A DNA stretch of 64,000 nt. Origin: Annulohypoxylon bovei var. microspora. Its lineage: Eukaryota > Ascomycota > Sordariomycetes > Xylariales > Hypoxylaceae. A program made the position numbers and the translations under genes. The stretch's first letter is position 1, and every line of letters starts with the position of its first letter. Shown in pieces: positions 40,553-50,734 of this stretch. The notes beneath the pieces were generated by a model. That model made no database searches, was not told where the DNA came from, and was given only the letters and a program-made list of their open reading frames with translations. The stretch lies in contig MU405235.1 of assembly GCA_022836615.1 (NCBI GenBank), positions 1-64,000 of the forward strand, written 5' to 3'.

Positions 40553-41299
40553 TAGGTAGGTGTAGGCCGGAAGACATGGCTCACCTCTTGTAAGCTTGTG
40601 AATGAATTACCTCCCCCTTGAACTTATCTCTATTGGGCATCGAGGGCCACACGGGAACGCTCTCGCAACCGTGGCCAAACACGATCTTATCGAAGGACAA
40701 GGTGGCGTCGCCCTCTAGATCTGTGACGTGGACATCCCATGCGTCCTCAGATGTGTTTCGGGTCACTCTCCTGACCGTAGTATTAAGTCGAACGTGATCT
40801 AGTAAGTGAAAATGCGAGGCGTACGAGCTAAAGTGCTCTTGCATTTGTGGCGCTGTAGGATACGGTGGGTAATCTATTTGGAATTGAAAGGGGAAATTGT
40901 CAGCTGTATAACCTGTCCTGTCCCGATTCCCACCACGTCAAAGCTGAGGCCTAACCTTCGGCGAGGGGATAGTCACTGAATCCTGACTAGATATACAATG
41001 TAAGTCACAGCAAGTAGAAGACGTTGGGCGTTTATTTCGCTCACTGCAAACTTGCTGACGTTACAGACCGTCTCGTCTACAGCTGAGGTGAAAACGGCGC
41101 TGTCGCTAAATGCCCACAACCCGCCGATTTTATCTCGTCTCTCAAATGCGACTACGTCAAACCCCTCCTCTCGCAACGTCTTCAATGCCGTAAGTCCTGC
41201 CGGACCTGCGATTGTGTGAATTAGTAAAAATCGTATCAGGGCACATCTCGTAGTTGGGTAGGTACCTAGGCCAATGACTGCAATCTTGATATCTTCCAT
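39176..41299 (-). CDS. Flavin-containing monooxygenase (FMO/BVMO class B)
   Basis: Five exons (41299-41266, 41205-41045, 40986-40956, 40873-40585, 40448-39176) splice in phase to 595 residues. The start is MEDIKIAV, as no upstream in-frame ATG exists. FAD site: GLGPAG (10-15), then FERRDKIGGLW. The FMO fingerprint FKGEVIHSQAY (160-170) fits FxGxxxHxxxY. NADPH site: GIGNTACD from 185. A 31-nt micro-exon supplies SGFSDYPLAE, and the next junction gives EDYPPYPTAPQMQEHF, both expected for the family. The C-terminal half (FCTGYEIDFSIMPEL) matches the FMO substrate domain. The enzyme oxygenates N, S or ketone groups with NADPH and O2. Intron 4 (40449-40584) is filled with an AGGC/AGGT tetranucleotide array. 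Confidence 0.88.
40506..40560. repeat. AGGC/AGGT tetranucleotide array inside FMO intron 4
   Basis: About eleven AGGC units followed by three AGGT units, flanked by CCTAGGTACCTAG. It lies wholly within the 136-bp intron 40449-40584, near the 5' splice site on the transcribed strand. Confidence 0.88.
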
Positions 41300-42652
41300 T
41301 TTACAAGAGCGATTCACTACCTAGGTAGGTACCTTCAGAGCGGATCCAGGCGATCGATCTACGGACTTATTAATATTCTCAAGACATCTTCAGCTATGGC
41401 AAAGTTCATGTGTAATATACCTTAGGTAGGTAGGCAGGTAGATAGATAGACATAGGATTTGCATTGTATGTAATCTTTGTCAGCAACCTAGCTCTCAATA
41501 ATGATATACTATAAATAGGTAGGTAGGATAACTTCTAAGATTACGCACGTGATTCCGTCTTGATCTTCAGCTCAACAGTATGCTCGGGGATGGCTAGAGT
41601 GGGAGTAGTTATGCCCGCTCGCGCTCGTCAACCCGGGTAATGGTCTACATGTCATGGTGATCTTTAGACCGCTTAACAAGCTGACGAGCAGGTACCGATA
41701 TGCATGTTAGTGATTAGTTGGATTGGTACCTAACAGCCAACGAAATATTAAAGCTCCCAGGTTTTGTATAATATTTGGTATGTAATGCCGGTGGGATTGA
41801 TCGAGTTTACTTACATTTCCCGCTTAACGCTTTTATATAAATCAAGTTTATTACTTAGCACGTACGTAGGTAGATAACTAATTCCAATGATTGTAGTCTA
41901 TAACTTCATTGACTTTCTCGAAATATGATGAAAGCTGTTGAAATCTTCTCGTGTGGTAACAACAAGAACTTCAGTGATAGCTACCTATATCATAAACTTT
42001 CGGGAGCTATGATATAAAAGTGATTGTCCTGTCAAGTAAAGTCTCAACTCCGATGCTTATGTTATTAAGGCAGCTAGGCTCATGTGTGATAGGTTAATAA
42101 AAAGCAGTGTTGAGCTACTTGGTATACCTTAGGTACCTAGCCTAGGTAAATAGGTAAGTAGGTATCTAACAAAAAGGGGTTAACCATTACTCTGGTCGTC
42201 AAAATAACCTTCGAAGTCACGCCTTAAACTAGGTAACGGCTGGCAACTACGATCTGCAAGCCAATACAATACTTTGATGTTCGACACAATATTTATTTTG
42301 ACAAAATATCACTAATTACCTAGCTACCATAGTTTAATACGAGCCCATCTGGCCTTGTTTTGCAAAGCCTCACGCATAAAGTGTAGTGGTGGTGTTGCTG
42401 ACTGCCAGCCAGAGGTGTAAGGTAGATGTAGTTCCTAATACTAATATTATGGTATACTCTAAGGTTTCTAATGTGGTAAAAAGCTAAGCAAAGGTACATG
42501 AATATACCAACGTGCCTTAGGTAAGGAGTTGGAAGTTTGAAAGAAAGAATAAGAGCGTTCAGGTCGCCAATTTTATGTCATGTCCCTCTCCTAAGTCCCC
42601 CCCTCAAATTTTATAAAACGTAGATAATAGTAGGAACTTCATGTCGGTTCAT
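41300..42652. other. AT-rich spacer
   Basis: FMO promoter side and 3' side of the small secreted protein gene. CTACCTAGGTAGGTACC at 41318-41333 immediately upstream of the FMO ATG, TAGGTAGGTAGGCAGGTAGATAGATAG near 41423 and CCTTAGGTACCTAGCCTAGGTA near 42128. No gene supported. Confidence 0.55.
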
Positions 42653-43180
42653 TTAGTCGAGTCCGTCAATGTATAAGCAGTCCGACCCCCCCTCGACGAA
42701 CTCGCGAGAGCCGAAGGACCCGAAGAATTCGCAGAGTTCGCCCTGGACGAAGTTGACGCCGTGGCAGAACCAGTAGTCGGGGTCCTGTCTCTTCTCCAGC
42801 TCGAGCTCCCCACGCTTCGCCTTCTCGAAGGATCCGGTGCAGGCGTTCATGCAAGACTCCAAGCTGTCGTTCTCCGGGTGGATCGCGGTCTGCGTGGCGT
42901 TGGCAGGGGTGCACTTGGTGTCGCACTTGACGAGGCCGAGATACGGGTTTCCGTAGGCCGGGGAGTCGGCAGTGTAGGGGGGACATCGGCAGAAGGAGTT
43001 ATAGTCCGGGTATCCGGTTGTCTGGTTGGGGTTGTCGCAGGTCGTCCCAGTTGTCCCAGATACGGTAGTAGACGTCGGCAGGGCATCTCGTTGTAACACG
43101 GCGCCCGCGACGGCGGTGCTAGTGAGGGCCGACAATGCCAAAAGGCCCAGCCACATCGAGGTGCCGTTATTGCGGAACAT
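42653..43180 (-). CDS. Small secreted cysteine-rich protein
   Basis: 175 residues, single exon, ATG at 43180. Residues 8-26 form a classical signal peptide (WLGLLALSALTSTAVAGAV), with cleavage probable near AVAGA. The mature chain contains ten Cys (CDN, FCRC, VKCDTKC, SCMNAC, FCHG, LCEFF, DCLY), an even number consistent with five disulfides, plus NQT, NAT and NDS glycosylation sequons. Two KR dipeptides (AKRGE, EKRQD) between Cys 7 and Cys 8 could be Kex2 sites. No enzyme domain is recognisable. Size, secretion and Cys content fit an effector, hydrophobin-unlike surface protein or antimicrobial. The family was not identified. Confidence 0.8.
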   Translation of the reverse strand: MFRNNGTSMWLGLLALSALTSTAVAGAVLQRDALPTSTTVSGTTGTTCDNPNQTTGYPDYNSFCRCPPYTADSPAYGNPYLGLVKCDTKCTPANATQTAIHPENDSLESCMNACTGSFEKAKRGELELEKRQDPDYWFCHGVNFVQGELCEFFGSFGSREFVEGGSDCLYIDGLD

Positions 43181-44783
43181 CTTGACTTGCTTGGTTTGAA
43201 GTAGACCTTGATTACTAGAAATATTTGAAAATTTGAAAATTTGAAAGAATACTTGGATGCTAATAAGGTGGTGATCTGTGGATTAGCTAGGTACCTAGGC
43301 AGGTAGGCAGATAGTGTCGTCTTGTATGTCGAAAGAATTTAACATTCGTCTCGAGGACGATGCCTAAGGATTATATATCATTGCTCTTGGTTTGTATTGT
43401 ATTGTTTGTATCTCGAGATACGGAAAAATTGGATAGAACTCGCCGTAAAAGCGCGGAGAAGCATACGAACAGCCAGATACTCGGTAGAGGGTCTAATTTG
43501 AATTATAATTGGCTGCCGCAGACGACGAGTGGTTTGTGAAGCTTCCTCGCACGCAGAAGATAGCCTATCAGCTGCCTATACCTTACCAAGCTAAGTTGCT
43601 TGTCGTATCCATGATTTACCTGGTATTATATTGCAATCAATGTGATAGTTGACAGTCCCGCCGAGAGCGTTTTTCGCCTATGTACGCGCCGCTGTAGATC
43701 TGTCGATTCCTCGGTAAAATAGGGGGTGCGGCAGCTGAGCAGCAGAGCAGGTGCAGCATTAAGGGGAAGAAAAGCCAAGCAATCGAAGCTACGTCGGATC
43801 TGCACAGCCCCAATTATCCTGCTTCTTCCATAGGCGCATAACCGAGATCTTAGCTGGTAAACGATCGGCGGCCGTGCGATAATCTACTTGCGGAAGTTTC
43901 ATCGCCTTGAAACCCTGCCTGCCTGCTCGCCCTGTTGGCCCGTCTGCCGCATTCAAACTGCTACGGTGCTACTATGTACACTCGTCAAATATGGAACGTT
44001 GCGGCTCCGAATACCACCGCTCGCATAGAAGCAGCTTAACGTCATTCCGATAAGGGCAGGTAGGTAGATTGGCAGAACTGTGCCGCAGCTGTTGGAGATA
44101 ACCTCAAAGGAGTCGGCCGGGCTGCCGTACGGGTTGGAGCCAAGAGCTGGTAAGCGAGAAGGTCAGCGTAGACTATGTCGACGCCCGACAATCGGTTATT
44201 AAATACAATAAGCACGTGGCGATGCTAACGGCTATGTGGTCAAGTATACGATAATTGTTCGAGGCGAGAAGATGTAGTCGGATGCCAGGGTATTGTTTTG
44301 TTCGCCTCTGCTCGTTGCTCAGATAATTTCCTCGTGAATAGATTTGTGTCGCAATCAGACCCGGACCCGGTGAATCTATCACGAACATCTGTCGGCGCAG
44401 TTCGGAAGCCAGGCTGTCGGCTAACCATGACCTAACATGACCCAACATGATCTAACATGATCTAACATGATCTAACATGATCTAAAATAAAAGAGAAAAA
44501 AAAGTTTTCCTAATTAAATATGAGAAACGTGGTATATTCGAACAAGCATGTCTATTTAGGCACAGGTCCACTTGCTTTGAGTTCTTGTAAACGAAAATGC
44601 CATGCAAGCTTGTCAATGCACCATGATACTCCCAGCTGTCGATGATATCATTGTGCTTATGCCCAGCGATAGCTACTAGTCGAATGTACGTAGATGCCTG
44701 CCTACCTAGGTACCCAGGTAGGGAAGTAATCTCTGGCTGGGTACATAATATCCGTCACGCGTCCCCTTTTCGTCGGTGCCTCC
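43181..44783. other. Spacer with 10-bp repeat
   Basis: No supported gene. At 44421-44484 there are six and a half 10-bp units of TCTAACATGA, the first ones reading CCTAACATGA or CCCAACATGA; the unit differences are mainly C/T. Confidence 0.6.
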
Positions 44784-45592
44784 CTAGCTACGAGATGTCG
44801 ATAGGTCGATATCCTCTGAACCGTCGAGCCACTGTCCCATCTTGTCGTATAGCTCCAGCCATAGGCCGTTGGCTGTGCCGAGATCCGGGCTCTGGGTAGT
44901 CGGAAGGGAGACGTCGATATCGTGTCCGAGCATGCTCTGAGCTGCGCCGAGATACTTGTAACCCTCCGGGTATCTGTCGAGGACCTCCTTGGCGAAGCTC
45001 GGCGATGTCTTGCCGTCGGCGGGAACGAGCTTGTCTTTCTCGTATATCAGCTTGACGTACTTGACCTTCCAAGCACCGGAGGCGGAGTCGCGGAGACAGA
45101 AGAAATGGAACCGGCAGTCGCAGTCCACGTCGAATACGATCGGCTCGGTGCCCGTACGATCGTCCCCCCCGATCCTGAACCGTTGAGTGATAGTCGCCTT
45201 CATCTTGCCGACTGCTCGGGACGTCGAAGGGTTGAGCTCGACCGACGTGCCGCATTCGCGGTGCATGATAAAATCGCCTCTCGATTTTCCCTCTTTTGAT
45301 TTCTGGATGAAGCTGTCGATGGTCTGGCGTCCGCTCCAAGCTAGACGGTCCGAAGGTCAGCCTTGAAATGTCTAGATTGGCTCGCCACGCATAGGAAGGT
45401 AGGTAAGTACTAACTCGTCCAGACACACGCGTCGCGGCAGAAGAGAGCGCGGAAGTTCTTCCACTCCGACGCATCTCGATAGACCGGCCAGCCCTTGCAA
45501 AGTTCCGAGATGACCAACCTAGCTTGGATGTCGGTCTCCCCGCCGTTGATGTGAGAGTACACATTAGCCTGGGGGTCATCCGGAGAAGTCAT
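44784..45592 (-). CDS. SnoaL-like (NTF2-fold) domain protein
   Basis: Exon 1 (45592-45415) and exon 2 (45340-44784) with a 74-bp intron (45341-45414; GTTAGT...GTCTAG) give 244 residues. Splicing produces CRDACVWTTWSGRQTIDSFI, the expected strand-loop-helix of fungal SnoaL-like proteins. Further blocks: GDFIMHRECGTSVELN, AVGKMKATITQRF, DCDCRFHFFCLRD, WKVKYVKLIYEKDKLVPADG. NTF2-fold members include polyketide cyclases, dehydratases and many proteins without assigned activity; the pocket residues cannot be judged here. No signal peptide. It shares a region with FMO and OYE enzymes, which fits a small-molecule tailoring role, but no gene is adjacent enough to prove a pathway. Confidence 0.82.
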
Positions 45593-47943
45593 GTTTCAGT
45601 CAATAGAATATTTTCGCTACAGGTGTCAAGAGGACGAGAATAGTAGCATCTGGATTGGAAAAAAAGACCCGAAAAAAAACAGTATTTCTTGTTCAGTCTC
45701 TGCTGTAATACGTCAGAGATGTGGTAACACTATTCCGACTGAAGGCATAGTAGAGATGCGGCCATGGTAGACTGGCTACTTCAATATTAAATACGACCAT
45801 CTTGCTTTCCCATGTGCTAGCAGAGTGACTCTTCTTTTTTCCAGGTCGGGACACGGGAAGAGTATCTGCTACAGCCCGTCGTCTTGACGCCGCTTACCAC
45901 TCAAGAAGACACGACGCTTGACTTGGAGAGACGCAAACACCCATCGGCTCGCAGCGCAAAAGCAACTACGCGCTGTCCCGTTTCACCAGCCGGCGTATCT
46001 GAGAAGGTTAGTGGAGCCGTGGGTAATAACATAAGTCTCGTTATAGGAGGCGCCGTTTTATAGATACGCCAAAGCTAGATGAAGTAATCTAGAGCGATAC
46101 ACTGATACCTATATATGTCCCGTAGAGGTCCCGTAGAGGTCCCGCAGAAGAGGCATTCGCCCCGTTCGCCCCGTTCAGCTTGTTCAGCTTGTTCAGCCTG
46201 TTCAGCCCGTTCAGCCTGTTCAGCCCGTTCAGGGTTTCGGCGAAGACGCCTGCATGAGATCAAGATCTAGTTTCCATCTGACGTGTCTATCGATCGATCG
46301 TGGGAGAAGCATTTCCGTCCTGCGCAACTCATCCTCCCTTATTATTGACTCAGCATTGGCTTAGCTGCCTAGGTACAGGTGGGTAGCCGTCTCTGAATAA
46401 GTGTCGGTGAGACCGACCTCTCACCTTACCTGCGCAGGTGCGTACGGGTTCTGTACGGTTCCGCCCGCCTGCCCGCATTGCCGCGGGATGTGTGGTGGTG
46501 CTCAAATCGGCATGCCGAGAAGGGTTGTGTCGGGTTTCAGTGGCCTATCAGTCACCTATCAATCACCTACTTCGGTGTGGGACTCGACGATCCGCAGACC
46601 GTCACGATAGTTGGGGGCGGCGGTACCGGCTTTAAGAGTTGCTTCCAATATGTCGAGAGCCTTGGAATCACGTCCGTCTTTGTCTTCGATGCTATGCTGC
46701 TATGCAATCAATGTGAAACAGATCCCACGGGATCCGTACCTAGGATTATTTGTCAATCCTATTCAGCTGTGGCAATCCTATTCAATTAATTGTTCCTACA
46801 TACTTCGTATGCGTGTGATATATGAGAACGTGGCTGCGTGGGATGAGATGAGAGCGTGGGAGCGAGGGAGCGCAGGGTCGCAGTAGGTTCTCATGTTTCC
46901 AAATACCGGCCTAGACCTTCTTTAAACAGGGTGCCGTCGGAGAGGATCCTGCAGGCATCTTCACATGCGAGCCGCTATTCATAGTCCTTAATGGCTAGTC
47001 GTATGTGGGTACGGTGCCATTTTTATATGATAAGACGCACATCATCGACACGTTGGGTGCGGTCGAAGTCAGCTCCGTCTAGCCTTGTTCAGCTGGTGTC
47101 GGACGAAAACGACATAGTTACTGATAGTTTTATGGATGTTGATGGTTGGCGACGCAGAAGATATCGAGCGGCCCGATGTCGCAGATGAGGGAAGGTGGAT
47201 AGTCATTTATGTCTTTCTTACTAGGCACTTTAATCTTGGAAAATGTGATAACAAATGCGTAGGTAAGCCACCGCCCTGCGCGATGATGTGCTGCGTCCGT
47301 GGATTTAGGTAAGCTGTTCGACTCTTGGGGGCTAGCGGCCCGTTCAGAGGGAATTCGGTTGGGACGATTAAAAAGAAAATAGCGAATAACTCCGAGGCTA
47401 GTCGCAGCTATTCGGCGTTCCGACTCAAAACCCGCAAGTAATGTGGCTCTGTGTCTGACTAGATACTCGTGTAATTAATGCAAAATCAGACAAGAGATCC
47501 ATCAGCTGCGTAGCACCTCATGCTATTTGACAGGCCTGGCGGATCGGTACCATAGAGATCCTTGCAGGGAAGCCCCTGGAATGGGTCGGGAGAGGTAAGC
47601 TTATCTTCCTTCTCGAGCTGCCTTTATTAATCCTTACAAATGATTCAGAGGGTTCAGCTGTGTACCTACGTATCTACGGCTCGGGATTATGTGATCTTTT
47701 TGCCTTCTGACGAGAAAGGGGTGGCCCCGTCTCTTTAGTTTGTTGAGGCTCTGGAACTCTTCTCTAGTTTCCGCTCGAATAACTAGTGCTGCGGCGTAGA
47801 TTCCTTCATATCTAGCTGATCTGCCTGCCTCCTTAATTATCGTGCAACCCTCGGACGCTAGGGACCGCTGATCGCCTCTAAACCCGTTAATTAGCTAAGC
47901 AGCGAGAGATCGAGACATATCTAGGTGTGCGCACCGGATCGAT
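45593..47943. other. 2.3-kb spacer, no supported gene
   Basis: Between the divergent SnoaL-like and MFS genes. A 9-bp GTTCAGCCT array lies at 46163-46232. Short frames around 46400-47190 lack domains and splice partners. Confidence 0.55.
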
Positions 47944-49866
47944 ATGGCCGCCGACGACGAGCATAACGCCTCTCCCGGCGATGGCGTCGTCAGCTCGGGG
48001 GCTTCTAGCGTCACCGAAGTGCCCTTGAGGAGCCAGGGGAGCTTCTGGACGGAGCGGTCTCCGGACTCGCCCGGCGTGCCGCCGCTCTCTAGCGGGTTCT
48101 CTGGTCGTGATCCCTCGCTGATGATGAGCGGAGCGCAGACGCCGATGCGAGATGATATGTGGACGAGCAGCGACGAGAAGGATGACGCCGGGAGGGATGA
48201 GAACGGAGTGGAAGAGAGGTGTGAGAGGGGTGAGGGGGATGAGGGGGATGAGAATGAAGAAGATGAGAGGCGCGTCAAGGGCCGGAGCCTAACCAAGATC
48301 GAAACCAACATGTCCATCGCCGAGATGCTCCCCTTCCCCCGGGAGGCTCTGTTCGTGATGGTTATCTGCTCTGGGCAGCTTTTCACGCGTACGTCTCTCA
48401 GCCGTCGTCCCCTATTCCGCTGCCCGGTCCCGTCCTGTTGCTCAGTCCCGTTCTGCGTCTAGCTAACATTCGCGTGTGAAGAGGCCGGCCTCGGTCAGGC
48501 GATAAGCATCATCCAGACCATCGGCGACAACTTCGGCATCACGAACCCGGGAGAGCTGAGCTGGTTCATGGCCGGGTACAGCTTGACCATAGGCACTTTC
48601 ATATTGTTCTCGGGAAGGCTAGGCGACTTGTACGGTCACAAGACCATGTTCCTGATCGGCATGGGCTGGTACTCCGTCTGGAGCGTCGTCTGCGGGCTCG
48701 CCGTCTACTCGAACCACGTCCTCTTCATCTTCGCCCGCGTCCTGCAAGGCATCGGCCCCGCCGTCGTCCTCCCGAACGGGCTGGCCATCTTCGGTGTCGC
48801 GTACGCCCCCGGGCGGCGCAAGGGGATGGTCTTCGCCCTCTTCGGCGCCATGGCCCCGATAGGGTCCGTCCTCGGCTCGTTGTTCGCGGCCATATTTACC
48901 CTGGCCTGGTGGCCTTGGGCCTTCTGGGCGTTCGGCCTCGTCCTCGCCGCGACCGTGGTCCTGGGATGCTACGCCATCCCGGAAGCCTCGAATAGGCTTC
49001 ACCACGAGAAGCCGAAGGGCTTGAAAGATACGCTGCGGCAGCTCGACGTGGTGGGGACCGTCCTCGGCGTGGCCGGTCTCGTCCTCGTCAACTTCTCGTG
49101 GAACCAGGCCCCCATCGTGGGCTGGCCCGAGCCGTACGTCTACGTGACGCTCGTCCTCGGCCTGCTGCTCCTTGCCGCGTTCTTCGTGTACGAGCTGAGT
49201 TACGCGCACAACCCCCTGATCCCCTTCCACGCTCTCTCGTACGACGTGTCGTTCGTCCTGGGCGCCATAGCGTGCGGCTGGTCTTGTTTTGGTATCTGGT
49301 TCTTTTATACCTGGCAGTTCCAGCTCAACCTCCGAGGAGACGTCCCCCTGCTAGCGACGGCCAAGTTCGCCCCGGCCGCCGTCTCGGGGCTGTGCGCCGC
49401 GCTCTTCACCGGCTACACGCTGCACCGCCTCCGGCCGCCGGTGGTCATGACGATGGCCCTCGTCTTCTTCACGATAGGCATAGCCATCCTCGCGACCTGT
49501 CCCGTCGAGCAGACCTACTGGGGCCAGCTCTTCGTCTCGATCGTCGTCATGCCCTGGGGCATGGACATGAGCTTTCCGGCCGCGACGCTTATCCTGTCCG
49601 ACGCCGTGCACCGGAAGCACCAGGGGATCGCCGCGAGCTTGGTCAACACGGTGGTGAACTACAGCATCTCCCTGGGGCTGGGCTTCGCGGGGACGGTCGA
49701 GACGCAGGTCAACGACGGGGGGGGCAGCCCGGCTGATATACTAAAGGGATATCGGGGGGCTTTTTATATGGGCATCGGCCTCGCGGGGTTAGGCGTGGCC
49801 GTATGTCTTGCTTTCGTGGCTAAGAGCAGGAAGCACGAGAAGACCAGCAGTCAAGAAGAGGCTTGA
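47944..49866 (+). CDS. MFS drug/aminotriazole-type transporter (DHA2-like)
   Basis: Exon 1 (47944-48388) and exon 2 (48482-49866) around a 93-bp intron (48389-48481; GTACGT, AGCTAAC, AAG) encode 609 residues. The intron interrupts the first membrane helix (ALFVMVICSGQLFTQAGLGQA). A 125-residue Ser- and acid-rich cytosolic N-terminus precedes it. The MFS signature is SGRLGDLYGHKTMFLIG after helix 2 (GxLaDrxGrkxxl type), with RVLQGIGPAVVLPNG as motif C-like helix 4-5 region and GAMAPIGSVLGSLFA (antiporter-type motif). The length and about 12-14 helices fit proton-coupled H+/drug antiporters such as Atr1-type aminotriazole exporters at the plasma membrane. The substrate is unknown. The acidic N-terminal tail (DEGDENEEDERR) is longer than usual. 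Confidence 0.88.
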
Positions 49867-50734
49867 GACTTGTGCTGGCCGCAGCAGATTTGCTCTGGGC
49901 TCCTGGCCTTATATTTCGGCTTGCTTCTACGGTCGACTGCGTTGTCGGTTCTTAGGGGAGTTCAGGCCCTGCAGGATATCGATTGCCGACCACGTTACCG
50001 TAGGCGAGGGCCGCGTCATCCTTGCCTGTCGGAGCATGCACCGCATCGGTGACTCGGACAAGGATAGGCGGACGGAAAGCGACTCTGAGTAGAGTCTGAG
50101 TAAATTCGGTAGGAAGAGCGATGTTGGACAAGGGGAGACTTACATTTAGGATGATACCACACTTTTCATTTAGCGGTGTACTTGATTATGGCATACGGCA
50201 TACGGCATACGGCGATAGAGACGAGAATTACTAAAGGCTCCGCGCTGCGGGGTACGCGGGCGGGAGGATCAATCATTTGACGAGGGATAGACTATAGGAC
50301 TATAGGACTATAGCGGGCATTTATCCGTCTATTTTGGATTGTACGATACCATTCCGTAGAACTAGAAGTGTTTCTGAAGACTAGAAATGTTTCTGAAAAC
50401 CAGAAGACCGAATAAGTGGGCATCGTCCCATTCTTCTATATTTCGTTTCAGCTATGTGTGATCTCTATGAATGCGATGTATGTATGTATGCTAGCCACCG
50501 TCCACCGACGCGCCCTAGGAGCTCCGTTTGTAGCCAGCCTATAAAATGCAACGCCAGGCAATGCTCGACCGCCCCGTAAGATATATAGCATCATACCTAG
50601 GTAGGTAGGTAGGTAGGTGGTAGGTAGGTAAGTATAGATGTGATCTCCTAGTATATACACGCCTAGACTTAGCTAGGCGACGTTGAGATATTCGGTCTGA
50701 TCTCAGATTCTCAAGCTCTCAAATTCGATCGGGG
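49867..50734. other. Convergent spacer
   Basis: Between the 3' ends of the MFS gene and Elg1. CATACGG triplet repeat at about 50190-50213 and (GTAG)n at 50599-50630; no supported gene. Confidence 0.55.
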
